Below are positions 29,350 through 37,980 of a stretch of DNA of 64,000 nucleotides, piece after piece. The notes beneath the pieces were generated by a model. It was not told where the DNA came from. It worked only from the letters and a program-made list of their open reading frames with translations, and ran no database searches. The position numbers and the translations under genes are program-made. Every line of letters begins with the position of its first letter. Position 1 is the first letter of the stretch. This DNA comes from Thermus arciformis (GTDB lineage: Bacteria > Deinococcota > Deinococci > Deinococcales > Thermaceae), in contig NZ_FNBC01000007.1 of NCBI RefSeq assembly GCF_900102145.1, positions 1 to 64,000 on the forward strand, written 5' to 3'.

Positions 29350-30576
29350 TTACACCACCCACCTTCCCCGGCGCATGAGGGGAGTGCGGGTGCCGTCCTC
29401 GTAAAGCCCGTCCACGTCCATCTCCTCGGAGCCCACCATCCAGTCCACGTGGATGAGGCTCTCGTTCCCACCCCGCCTCCGGAACTCTTCCCCCGAGGGG
29501 CGGCCCTCCAGGTTTTCCGCGTAGGCCTGGCCGAAGGCGATGTGGCTTGCGGCGTTTTCGTCAAAGAGGGTGTCAAAGAAGACGAGGCCTGTCTTGGCGA
29601 TGGGGTTGTCCGCGGGGACCAGGGCCACCTCCCCGAGGCGCCTCGCCCCCTCGTCCGTGTCCAGAAGCCGCTTCAACACCTCCTCGCCCTTCTCGGCCCG
29701 CACCTCCACGGCGAAGCCCCTCTCAAACCGGGCGAAGATCCCCTCCACCAGGGTGCCCCCCAGGGCCAGGGGGCGGCTTGCGCGCACCACCCCCTCCACC
29801 CGCTCCCGGTGGGGGGCGGTGAAGACCTCCTCCGTGGGCAGGTTGGGGTTGCAGAGCCGGCCCCCCTTGGTGGGGGTGGCCCCGCCCTGCCAGAGGTGCC
29901 CTTCGGCGAGGCCCACCACGAGGTCCGTCCCCGGCCCCCGGAAGTGGAGGGCGTGGAAGCGGCGGGCGTTCAGGTAGGCCACCTTCTCGTGGAGGGCGCG
30001 GTCGTGGGCCTCCCAGGCGGCAATGGGGTCTTCCTGGTCGGCCCGGGTGGCCTGGAAGATGGCCTCCCAGAGCCTCCTCACCGCCTCCTCCTCAGGGAGG
30101 TCCGGGAAGACCGCCCTCGCCCAGCCGGGGTGGGCGAAGGGGACGATGGTCCAGTTGCTGACGAACTCCGTGATGGCCTCGAGGGCGGGCTTGTAGGCGC
30201 GGGCGTTGGCCTTTTGCGCCCGGCCCACCCTCTCCGGGGGAAGCCCTTCTAGGGCCTTGGGGTCGCTCCCCGAGACGGCAAGCCTCGCCGCCCCTTCCCT
30301 GAAGGCCTTGGCCATCCCCTCGTAGAGCCAGGCCGGGGCCTTGTCCAACCCCTCCTCCGGCGCCAGGGCGAGGCGCTTGCGGGCAAGCTCCTGGTCCCCG
30401 TAGATCACGGTGAAGAGGCTCGCCCCCTCCCGGTAGGCCTTCTCCGCGAGAAGGCGCACGAAGTCCACGGCCTCAACGGGGGCGGTGGCGATGACCTCTT
30501 GCCCCTTCTCCAGGTTGAGCCCCACGCGGATGGCGAGTTCCGCCAGCTTTTCCAGGTTGCGCTTGAAGGCGTCCAC
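29350..30576 (-). CDS. ampT: Aminopeptidase T (M29 family)
   Basis: 408 residues from the GTG at 30576, the length of T. thermophilus aminopeptidase T. The M29 metallopeptidase pattern is seen in the C-terminal half: GTDLVVGL, LPTEEVFTAP (metal Glu), NPNLPTEE, GNESLIHVDWMVGS (His and Asp ligands). It removes N-terminal residues from peptides with two metal ions and is a thermostable dimer in the family. The frame is open far upstream, but the conserved N-terminus FKRNLEKLAELAI begins at this GTG. Confidence 0.94.
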   Translation of the reverse strand: MDAFKRNLEKLAELAIRVGLNLEKGQEVIATAPVEAVDFVRLLAEKAYREGASLFTVIYGDQELARKRLALAPEEGLDKAPAWLYEGMAKAFREGAARLAVSGSDPKALEGLPPERVGRAQKANARAYKPALEAITEFVSNWTIVPFAHPGWARAVFPDLPEEEAVRRLWEAIFQATRADQEDPIAAWEAHDRALHEKVAYLNARRFHALHFRGPGTDLVVGLAEGHLWQGGATPTKGGRLCNPNLPTEEVFTAPHRERVEGVVRASRPLALGGTLVEGIFARFERGFAVEVRAEKGEEVLKRLLDTDEGARRLGEVALVPADNPIAKTGLVFFDTLFDENAASHIAFGQAYAENLEGRPSGEEFRRRGGNESLIHVDWMVGSEEMDVDGLYEDGTRTPLMRRGRWVV

Positions 30577-30607
30577 GCCCCAAGTCTTCGCCCGGAAGGG
30601 CCTTCCG

Positions 30608-30739
30608 TCAAGGCCTGGGGCAGCTTCGGGGCCGGGCGAGGAGGAGGACGAGGCCCGCGAGGAGAAGGAGGAAGGGGCGGTAGGCCTCGAGGGCCACCCC
30701 CAAGGCGGCCAGGGCGAGGGCCAGGAGGTAGCGGAGCAT
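30608..30739 (-). CDS. Small membrane protein, 43 aa
   Basis: An ATG-started ORF codes for 43 residues: MLRYLLALALAALGVALEAY, a short turn, then FLLLLAGLVLLLARPRSC. This gives two short hydrophobic helices with a basic C-terminus. It fills most of the gap between divergent nifJ and downstream ampT (31 nt before the ampT start). I recognise no family. Leu/Ala-rich two-helix ORFs also arise by chance in GC-rich DNA, so confidence is moderate. Confidence 0.45.
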   Translation of the reverse strand: MLRYLLALALAALGVALEAYRPFLLLLAGLVLLLARPRSCPRP

Positions 30740-30807
30740 GCTCCCATTCTACCCCTGGGACATTCCTCACCTGGGGGAGGGGATAGGGTAGGGTAGAGGT
30801 GAAGCCT

Positions 30808-33800
30808 ATGCGCCCCATCACCGTGGACGGCAACGAGGCGGTGGCCCGGGTGGCCTACCGCCTGAGCGAGGTCATCGCCATCTACCCCATCACCCCCAGC
30901 AGCCCCATGGCCGAGCTTTCCGACGAGTGGGCGGCCAAGGGGGAACCCAACCTCTTCGGCCTGGTGCCCAAGGTGGTGGAGATGCAGTCCGAAGGGGGGG
31001 CGGCTGGGGCCTTGCACGGGGCTTTGCAGGAAGGGGTTCTCGCCACCACCTTCACCGCCAGCCAAGGCCTCCTCCTCATGATCCCCGACATGTACAAGAT
31101 CGCCGGGCAGGCCCTCCCCGGGGTGATCCACGTGGCCGCCCGGGCTCTGGCCACCCACGCCCTCTCCATCTTCGGGGACCACCAGGACCTCTACGCCGTG
31201 CGCCCCACGGGGTGGGCCATCCTGGTCTCCGACTCCGTGCAGGCGGCCCAGGACCTGGCGGCCGTCGCCCACGTGGCGGCCCTAAAGGCCAGCCTTCCTT
31301 TCCTCCACGCCATGGACGGCTTCCGCACCTCCCACGAGGTGCAGAAGATCCAGCCCCTCTCCGACCGGGAGCTCAAGGCCCTTTTCCCCTACGAGGCCCT
31401 CGAGGCCTTCCGCAAGCGGGCCCTCACCCCCGAGGCCCCCGTGATCCGGGGCACGGCGCAAAACCCCGACCACTACTTCCAAAACCGCGAGGCCATCAAC
31501 CCCTACTACCTGCGCCTCCCCCGGGTGGTCCAGGAGGCCATGGACCGCTTCGCCGAGGTCACGGGCCGGCGCTACCGCCCCTACGAGTACGTGGGCCACC
31601 CGGAGGCGGAGCGGGTGGTGGTGGTCATGGGCTCCGCCTCCTTGGCGGTGGAGGAGGCGGTGGCCCACCTCCTGGAGCGGGGGGAGAAGGTGGGGATGGT
31701 GCGGGTGCGCCTCTTTCGCCCCTTCCACCCGGAGGGTTTCCTGGCGGCCGTCCCGGCCACCGCCCGCAAGGTGGCGGTCCTGGACCGGGGCAAGGAGCCG
31801 GGGGCCGTGGGGGAGCCCCTCTTCCAGGAGGTGGCGGCCGCCTTCGCCCTCCGGGGCCAAGGGGTGCCCCTCCTGGTGGGCGGGCGCTACGGGCTTTCCT
31901 CCAAGGAGTTCACCCCGGCCATGGCCCTGGGGGTCTTCGCGGAGCTGGAGAAGGACCGCCCCCGCCACGGCTTCACCGTGGGCATCGTGGACGACGTCAC
32001 AGGGTCAAGCCTCCCCTACCCCGAGGTGGACTTTGAGGACCCGGCCTCCGTGCGGGCGGTCTTCTTCGCCTTGGGCTCCGACGGCACCGTCTCCGCTAAC
32101 AAGAACACCATCAAGATCATCGGGGAGGAGACCCCCCTCTTCGCCCAGGGGTACTTCGTCTACGACTCCAAGAAGTCGGGCTCCCGCACGGTGAGCCACC
32201 TGCGCTTCGGCCCCAACCCCCTGAACAAGCCCTACCTGGTCCAGCGGGCGAGCTTCGTGGGGGTCCACCAGTGGGGTTTTTTGCAAAGGCTCCCCATGCT
32301 GGGGGTGGCCGAGGAGGGGGCCACGGTCCTCCTCAACAGCCCCTACCCCAAGGAGGAGGTCTGGGACCGGTTGCCTAGGCCGGTGCAGGAGGAGATCCTC
32401 AGGAAGAACCTGAAGGTCTACGTGGTGAACGCCTACGAGCTCGCCCGGAAGGTGGGCCTCCCCGGGCGCATCAACACCATCATGCAGGCCGCCTTCTTCA
32501 AGCTCTCCGGGGTCCTCCCCGAGGAGGAGGCCAAGGCCCGCATCAAGAAGGGCATTGAGAAGAGCTACGGCAAGCGGGGCAGGGCCGTTTTGGAGCGCAA
32601 CTTCCAGGCGGTGGACCTGGGCTTTTCCGCGGTGGAACCCCTCCCCATCCCAGGCCAGGTGACCTCCACCCAGGAGCTCATCCCCCCCATGGTGGGGGAG
32701 GCCCCGCCCTTCGTGCGGGAGGTCCTCGGGCCCATCGCCTTGGGCCTCGGGGACGCCCTTCCCGTCTCCCTCTTCCCCCCGGACGGCACCTACCCCACGG
32801 GCACGGCCCGCTACGAGAAGCGGGGCATCGCCGAGTTCGTGCCCACCTGGGACCCCAACGTCTGCGTGCAGTGCGGGAAGTGCGTTTTGGTCTGCCCCCA
32901 CGCGGTCATCCGGGCCAAGGTGGTGCCGGAGGAGGCCTTGGCGGGGGCCCCGGAGGGCTTCCCCCACCGCAAGGCCATGTGGAAGGAGCTTTCCGGGGAG
33001 TTCGTCCTCGCCATCAGCCCCGACGACTGCACGGGGTGCTCCCTCTGCGTGGAGGCCTGCCCGGCCAAGGACAAGACCAACCCCAGCCGCAAGGCCCTGA
33101 ACCTGGCCCCCAGGCTGGAGGTGCGGGAGGAGATGAACCGGCACTGGGACTTCTTCCTCTCCCTCCCCGAGACCCCCAGGGCCGGCCTCAAGCTCCACAC
33201 GGTGAAGGACGTGCAGCTTTTGGAGCCCCTCTTTGAGTTCCCCGGGGCCTGCGCGGGCTGCGGGGAGACCCCCTACCTGAGGCTCCTCTCCCAGCTCTTC
33301 GGGGACCGGCTGATCATCGCCAACGCCACCGGGTGCAGCTCCATCTACGGGGGGAACCTCCCCACCACCCCCTGGAGCAAGAACAAGGAGGGGCGGGGCC
33401 CGGCCTGGGCCAACTCCCTGTTTGAGGACAACGCGGAGTTCGGCCTGGGCATGCGCCTGGCCCTGGACAAGAAGGCCGAGTACGCCAGGAGGCTTCTCCC
33501 GGAGTTCCGGGAGGTTTTGGGGGAGGAGCTTTTGCAAAGGCTCCTTCGGGAGGTGGGCTTTGAGGAGGTGGAGGCGCGGCGCAAGGACGTGGCCCTCCTT
33601 CGGGAGAGGCTCGCCCACCTGGACGACCCCCGGGCCAAAGACCTCCTGGCCGTGGCCGAGGCCCTCATCCCCCACTCCGTCTGGATCGTGGGCGGGGACG
33701 GCTGGGCGTACGACATCGGCTACGGGGGCCTGGACCACGTGTTGGCCAGCGGGGCCAACGTGAAGGTCCTGGTCCTGGACACGGAGGTCTACTCCAACAC

Positions 33801-34311
33801 CGGTGGCCAGGCCTCCAAGGCCACGGGCCTGGGGGCGGTGGCCAAGTTCGCCATGGCGGGCAAGCCCACCCCCAAGAAGGACCTGGCCTTCATGGCCATG
33901 AGCTACGGCCACGTCTACGTGGCCCAGATCGCCATGGGGGCCAACGACGCCCACACGGTGCGGGCCTTCCTCGAGGCCGAGGCCCACCGGGGCCCCGCCC
34001 TCCTCATCGCCTACAGCCACTGCATCGCCCACGGCATTGACATGGCCAAGGGCATGGAGCACCAGAAGCTGGCGGAGCGCTCGGGGTACTGGCCCCTCTT
34101 CCGCTACCTGCCGGGGGAGGGCCTGAAGCTGGACTCCAAGCCCCCGACCCTCCCCTTGCGGGACTACCTCTACGCGGAAAACCGCTACCGCCTCCTCCTG
34201 CAGACCCACCCCGAGGGGGCCGAGGCCTTCCTGAGGCTCGCCGAGGAGGCGGTTCGGGAGCGGTGGGCGAGGCTGGAGCGCCTTGCGGCCAAGGAGGCCC
34301 TGGAGGTGTGA
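30808..34311 (+). CDS. nifJ: Pyruvate:ferredoxin (flavodoxin) oxidoreductase, single-chain
   Basis: 1167 residues, all domains of the homodimeric enzyme in one chain: N-terminal pyrimidine-binding half (VDGNEAVARVAYRLSEV, YPITPSSPM), an acceptor domain, a two-[4Fe-4S] ferredoxin domain (CVQCGKCVLVCP, CTGCSLCVEACP at about residues 690-760), the proximal cluster (CAGCGETPY) and the TPP-binding C-terminal half (GDGWAYDIGYGGLDH, SNTGGQASKAT). It converts pyruvate to acetyl-CoA with reduction of ferredoxin or flavodoxin. GAGGTGA precedes the ATG at 30808; a GTG three codons earlier overlaps that site. A DHODH-like gene follows after one base. Confidence 0.95.
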   Translation: MRPITVDGNEAVARVAYRLSEVIAIYPITPSSPMAELSDEWAAKGEPNLFGLVPKVVEMQSEGGAAGALHGALQEGVLATTFTASQGLLLMIPDMYKIAGQALPGVIHVAARALATHALSIFGDHQDLYAVRPTGWAILVSDSVQAAQDLAAVAHVAALKASLPFLHAMDGFRTSHEVQKIQPLSDRELKALFPYEALEAFRKRALTPEAPVIRGTAQNPDHYFQNREAINPYYLRLPRVVQEAMDRFAEVTGRRYRPYEYVGHPEAERVVVVMGSASLAVEEAVAHLLERGEKVGMVRVRLFRPFHPEGFLAAVPATARKVAVLDRGKEPGAVGEPLFQEVAAAFALRGQGVPLLVGGRYGLSSKEFTPAMALGVFAELEKDRPRHGFTVGIVDDVTGSSLPYPEVDFEDPASVRAVFFALGSDGTVSANKNTIKIIGEETPLFAQGYFVYDSKKSGSRTVSHLRFGPNPLNKPYLVQRASFVGVHQWGFLQRLPMLGVAEEGATVLLNSPYPKEEVWDRLPRPVQEEILRKNLKVYVVNAYELARKVGLPGRINTIMQAAFFKLSGVLPEEEAKARIKKGIEKSYGKRGRAVLERNFQAVDLGFSAVEPLPIPGQVTSTQELIPPMVGEAPPFVREVLGPIALGLGDALPVSLFPPDGTYPTGTARYEKRGIAEFVPTWDPNVCVQCGKCVLVCPHAVIRAKVVPEEALAGAPEGFPHRKAMWKELSGEFVLAISPDDCTGCSLCVEACPAKDKTNPSRKALNLAPRLEVREEMNRHWDFFLSLPETPRAGLKLHTVKDVQLLEPLFEFPGACAGCGETPYLRLLSQLFGDRLIIANATGCSSIYGGNLPTTPWSKNKEGRGPAWANSLFEDNAEFGLGMRLALDKKAEYARRLLPEFREVLGEELLQRLLREVGFEEVEARRKDVALLRERLAHLDDPRAKDLLAVAEALIPHSVWIVGGDGWAYDIGYGGLDHVLASGANVKVLVLDTEVYSNTGGQASKATGLGAVAKFAMAGKPTPKKDLAFMAMSYGHVYVAQIAMGANDAHTVRAFLEAEAHRGPALLIAYSHCIAHGIDMAKGMEHQKLAERSGYWPLFRYLPGEGLKLDSKPPTLPLRDYLYAENRYRLLLQTHPEGAEAFLRLAEEAVRERWARLERLAAKEALEV

Positions 34312-34312
34312 G

Positions 34313-35311
34313 ATGGACTTGAGGACCACCTATCTCGGCTTAGAGCTGGCCCATCCCCTGGTGGCTTCCGCCTCCCCCTACACGGAGAAGCTGGAAGGCT
34401 TCCTCCGCCTGGAGGACGGGGGGGCGGCGGCCATCGTCATGCACTCCCTCTTTGAGGAGCAGGTGACCCTCGAGGAGGAGATGCTGGACCACTACCTCCA
34501 CTACGGCCACGAGAGCTACGCCGAGGCCCTCTCCTACTTCCCCCGGGCCCACGAGTACCGCCTCACCCCCGAGCGCCACCTGGACCTCCTGGCCCGGGCC
34601 AAGGAGCGGGTTTCCGTCCCCATCATCGCAAGCCTCAACGGGGTGAGCCGGGGAGGGTGGGTGGAGTACGCCAGGCTCTTCCAGGAGGCGGGGGCCGACG
34701 CCTTGGAGCTCAACCTCTACTACATCCCCACGGACCCCGCCTTGTCCGGGGCCGAGGTGGAGGCCATGTACCTGGACACCATCCGGGCCGTGGTGGAAAG
34801 CGTGGCGATCCCGGTGGCCGTGAAGGTGGGCCACGCCTTCACCGCCTTCGCCCACTTCGCCAAGGGGGTGGAGGCCACAGGGGCCAAGGCCCTCGTCCTC
34901 TTCAACCGCTTCTACCAGCCGGACTTTGACCTGGAGACCCTCTCCGTGGTGCCCACCCTGACCCTGTCCCGCCCCTACGAGGTCCTTTTGCGCCTCCACT
35001 GGGTGGCCCTCCTCTACGGCCGGGTGAACCTGGAGCTTGCCCTCACGGGCGGGGTCCACTCGGGCAAGGAGGCGGCCAAGGCCCTTCTGGCAGGGGCCCA
35101 GGTGGCCATGATGACCTCCGCCATCCTGGAGAAGGGCCCCCGCCACTTCCAGACGGTGCTCGCCGAGCTTGAGGCCATCATGGAGGAGAAGGGCTACGGG
35201 AGCGTGGCCGAGATGCGGGGGGCCATGAGCTATGGGCGGGTGGCGGAGCCCGCCGCCTTTGAGCGGGCCAACTACCTCAAGGTTCTGGGCTCGTACCGCC
35301 TTCTTCCCTGA
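34313..35311 (+). CDS. Dihydroorotate dehydrogenase-like flavoprotein
   Basis: 332 residues, FMN TIM-barrel of the DHODH/PreA type (LGLELAHPLVASASPYT at the N-terminus; VAVKVGHAFTAFAHFA and LALTGGVHSGKEAAKALLAGAQVAMM binding FMN phosphate). No iron-sulfur cysteines are seen. This subgroup is commonly linked to nifJ in other bacteria and its substrate is not settled, so pyrimidine synthesis should not be assumed. It begins one base after the nifJ stop and overlaps the convergent small gene by 35 bp. Confidence 0.85.
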   Translation: MDLRTTYLGLELAHPLVASASPYTEKLEGFLRLEDGGAAAIVMHSLFEEQVTLEEEMLDHYLHYGHESYAEALSYFPRAHEYRLTPERHLDLLARAKERVSVPIIASLNGVSRGGWVEYARLFQEAGADALELNLYYIPTDPALSGAEVEAMYLDTIRAVVESVAIPVAVKVGHAFTAFAHFAKGVEATGAKALVLFNRFYQPDFDLETLSVVPTLTLSRPYEVLLRLHWVALLYGRVNLELALTGGVHSGKEAAKALLAGAQVAMMTSAILEKGPRHFQTVLAELEAIMEEKGYGSVAEMRGAMSYGRVAEPAAFERANYLKVLGSYRLLP

Positions 35312-35525
35312 GGGCGTAAAGGCCTTTCCCCAGGGCCACCACCGGGCTTCGGTGCCAGCGGGCCAGGGCGGAAAGGCGGATCTTGGCGATCTTCTCCGGT
35401 TCCTTCACGTCCTTCCAGAGCCCGTCCTCCTTGAGGAGGCGGCCGATCTCCGCGTAGTGGAGGGGCCTTCCCGCCTCTTTGAGGAGCTCCAGAACCTTTT
35501 TACGAAACCGGTCCGGCCTCGGCAT
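35277..35525 (-). CDS. Small HARE-HTH-like winged-helix protein
   Basis: 82 residues. PDRFRKKVLELLKEAGRPLHYAEIGRLLKEDGLW followed by a basic helix and a YALREEG wing fits the HARE-HTH / winged-helix fold seen in RNA polymerase delta and restriction-associated proteins. It is a possible DNA- or polymerase-binding regulator. Its 3' end overlaps the DHODH-like gene by 35 bp on the opposite strand. A TAGACT box lies 12 nt before the ATG, and it is divergent from polX. Confidence 0.7.
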   Translation of the reverse strand: MPRPDRFRKKVLELLKEAGRPLHYAEIGRLLKEDGLWKDVKEPEKIAKIRLSALARWHRSPVVALGKGLYALREEGGTSPEP

Positions 35526-35547
35526 GGGGCTTCGTCCAGTCTACCCG

Positions 35548-35553
35548 TATAGT
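35548..35553 (+). promoter_or_regulatory. -10 box of leaderless polX
   Basis: TATAGT ends 6 nt before the polX ATG at 35560. Confidence 0.55.
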
Positions 35554-35559
35554 GGGGGT

Positions 35560-37287
35560 ATGCGGAACCAGGAGCTCGCCCGGATCTTTGAGGAGATCGG
35601 GCTCATGAGCGAGTTTCTGGGGGACAACCCCTTCCGGGTCCGGGCCTACTACCAGGCGGCCCGCACCCTCTACGACCTGGACACCCCCATAGAGGAGATC
35701 GCCAAGAGGGGCAAGGAGGCCCTCATGGGGCTTCCCGGGGTGGGGCCGGACCTCGCGGACAAGATCCTGGAGTTCCTCCGCACGGGGAAGGTGGGGAAGC
35801 ACGAGGAGCTTTCCCGGAAGGTCCCGCGGGGGGTCCTCGAGGTGATGGAGGTCCCCGGGGTGGGGCCCAAGACGGCCCGGCAGCTCTTCCAGGAGCTCGG
35901 CATAGACTCCCTGGAAAAGCTCAAGGAGGCCCTGGAGCGGGGGGACCTCCTGAAGCTCAAGGGCTTCGGCCCCAAGAAGGTGGAAAGGATCCGGGAAGGC
36001 CTGGCCCTGGCCCAGGCGGCGGGGAAGCGGAGGCCCTTGGGGGCGGTGCTCTCCCTGGCGCGAAGCCTCCTCGAGGCCATAAGGGGCCTTCCCGGGGTGG
36101 AGCGGGCGGAGCTTTGCGGCTCGGCGAGGCGCTATAAGGACACCGTGGGGGACCTGGACTTTTTGGTGGCGAGCAGAGAGGGCGAGCGGGTGGTGGAGGG
36201 CTTCGTGCGCCTTCCCCAGGTGAAGGAGGTCTACGCCAAGGGAAAGGAAAGGGCCACGGTCTTTTTGAAAAACGGCCTCCAGGTGGACCTGAGGGTGGTC
36301 CCCTTGGAAAGCTACGGGGCGGGCCTCCAGTACCTCACGGGGAGCAAGGAGCACTCCATAAGGCTCAGGGCCTTGGCCCAGGAGAAGGGCCTGAAGCTTT
36401 CCGAGTACGGGGTCTTCCGGGGGGAGCAAAGGATCGCCGGGGAGACGGAGGAGGGGGTCTACGCCGCCTTGGGCCTTCCCTGGATCCCGCCCCCCCTCCG
36501 GGAGGACCAGGGGGAGATAGAGGCGGCCCTTTCGGGAAGGCTTCCTAGGCTCCTTGAGCTTTCCCAGATCAAAGGGGATCTTCAGGTCCACTCCACCTAC
36601 TCCGACGGCCAGAACACCTTGGAGGAGCTCTGGGAGGCGGCGAGGGCCCTGGGCTACCGGTACCTGGGGGTCACCGACCACTCCCCGGCGGTGCGGGTGG
36701 CGGGGGGGCCTTCCCCCGAGGAGGCCTTGAAGCGCGTGGAGGAGATCCGCCGCTTCAACGAGACCCACGGCCCCCCCTACCTCCTCGCCGGGGCCGAGGT
36801 GGACATCCACCCCGACGGCACCCTGGACTACCCGGACTGGGTCTTAAGGGAGCTGGACCTGGTTTTGGTCTCCGTCCACTCCCGCTTCAACCTCCCCAAG
36901 GCCGACCAGACCAGGCGCCTCCTCAAGGCCCTGGAGAACCCCTTCGTCCACGTCCTCGCCCACCCCACGGCGAGGCTTTTGGGCCGCCGCGCCCCCATTG
37001 AGGCCGACTGGGAGGCGGTCTTCCGGAAGGCCAAGGAAAAGGGCGTGGCGGTGGAGATTGACGGCTACTACGACCGCATGGACCTCCCCGACGACCTCGC
37101 CCGGATGGCCTACGGCATGGGGCTTTGGGTAAGCCTCTCCACCGACGCCCACCAGACCGACCACCTCCGCTTCATGGAGCTCGCTGTGGGCACGGCGCAA
37201 AGGGCCTGGATCGGCCCCGAGCGGGTGCTCAACGTTTTGGACCTAAAGGATCTCCTCTCCTGGCTCAAAGCCCGGCGAGGCGCTTAG
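35560..37287 (+). CDS. polX: Family X DNA polymerase with PHP exonuclease domain
   Basis: 575 residues, the T. thermophilus PolX length. Two helix-hairpin-helix motifs (LMGLPGVGPDLADKI and EVPGVGPKTARQL), the polymerase palm GSARRYKDTVGDLDFLV with two catalytic Asp, then a PHP domain from about residue 335 (LQVHSTYSDGQNTLEEL, GVTDHSP, HPTARLLGRR, DAHQTDHL) that supplies manganese-dependent 3'-5' exonuclease. Its role is gap filling in base-excision repair. It overlaps convergent udgB, another BER gene, by 23 bp. Confidence 0.96.
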   Translation: MRNQELARIFEEIGLMSEFLGDNPFRVRAYYQAARTLYDLDTPIEEIAKRGKEALMGLPGVGPDLADKILEFLRTGKVGKHEELSRKVPRGVLEVMEVPGVGPKTARQLFQELGIDSLEKLKEALERGDLLKLKGFGPKKVERIREGLALAQAAGKRRPLGAVLSLARSLLEAIRGLPGVERAELCGSARRYKDTVGDLDFLVASREGERVVEGFVRLPQVKEVYAKGKERATVFLKNGLQVDLRVVPLESYGAGLQYLTGSKEHSIRLRALAQEKGLKLSEYGVFRGEQRIAGETEEGVYAALGLPWIPPPLREDQGEIEAALSGRLPRLLELSQIKGDLQVHSTYSDGQNTLEELWEAARALGYRYLGVTDHSPAVRVAGGPSPEEALKRVEEIRRFNETHGPPYLLAGAEVDIHPDGTLDYPDWVLRELDLVLVSVHSRFNLPKADQTRRLLKALENPFVHVLAHPTARLLGRRAPIEADWEAVFRKAKEKGVAVEIDGYYDRMDLPDDLARMAYGMGLWVSLSTDAHQTDHLRFMELAVGTAQRAWIGPERVLNVLDLKDLLSWLKARRGA

Positions 37288-37924
37288 CCTCTTTGAGGAC
37301 CTCCAGGAACATCTCCCGGGTGAGCCTTCCCGTCTGGGTGTTCTGCCGGGAGACGTGGTAGCTTGCGAGGAGGTGCCTTCCCCCGGGGAGAGGGTAGTGG
37401 GCCCCGTGGCGGAAGGGGTAGGCGCTCTTCCTCAGGCCGAAGTGGGCGAGGAGGGCCTCGAGGGCCACCCTCCCCAGGGCCAGGTAGACCCGCACCTCGG
37501 GGAGGAGGCCGAGCTCCAGCGCCGTCCAGCGGGCGCAGGCGCGGAGCTCCTCGGGGGTGGGCTTGTTCTCAGGCGGGGCGCAGCGCACCGCCGCGGTGAG
37601 GTAGACCCCGTGGAGCCTGAGGTCGTCCCCGGGAAGGCTTTCCGGCTTGCTGGCGAGGCCCGCCTCGTGGAGCAAGGGGTAGAGGAAGGCCCCGGAGGCG
37701 TCCCCGGTGAAGGGGCGGCCCGTGCGGTTGGACCCGTGGGCCCCGGGGGCGAGGCCGAAGAGGAGGATCTTGGCCTGGGGATCGCCGAAGCCCGGAACCG
37801 GTTTGGCCCAGTAGGGCTCGCCCCGGAAGGCCCGCTTCCTCCCCACCACCTCCTCCCGCCAGGCTACGAGCCTGGGGCAGAGGCGGCAGGCGGCAAGCTC
37901 CGTGCGGAAGGCCTCGAGGTCCAC
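37265..37924 (-). CDS. udgB: Uracil-DNA glycosylase family 5 (UDG-B)
   Basis: 219 residues, as in T. thermophilus UDGB. Three of the four [4Fe-4S] cysteines lie at ACRLCPR and VRCAPPEN; motif 1 GLAPGAHGSNRTGRPFTGD (with Ala/Gly replacing the catalytic acid of family 1) and motif 2 HVSRQNTQTGRLT are typical of family 5. It removes uracil and some other deaminated bases. The GTG start has a TACCCT box 7 nt upstream. Convergent with polX. Confidence 0.94.
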   Translation of the reverse strand: MDLEAFRTELAACRLCPRLVAWREEVVGRKRAFRGEPYWAKPVPGFGDPQAKILLFGLAPGAHGSNRTGRPFTGDASGAFLYPLLHEAGLASKPESLPGDDLRLHGVYLTAAVRCAPPENKPTPEELRACARWTALELGLLPEVRVYLALGRVALEALLAHFGLRKSAYPFRHGAHYPLPGGRHLLASYHVSRQNTQTGRLTREMFLEVLKEAKRLAGL

Positions 37925-37940
37925 GCCTAAAAGGGTAGCA

Positions 37941-37967
37941 AACCCCCCGCCCCAAGGGCGGGGGGTT
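37941..37967 (-). terminator. Terminator after the SdrD/GFWSNKNG surface gene
   Basis: AACCCCCCGCCC pairs perfectly over 12 bp with GGGCGGGGGGTT around CAA, just past the stop codon of the minus-strand surface protein gene. Confidence 0.75.
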
Positions 37968-37980
37968 AGGCCCGGTGGCC

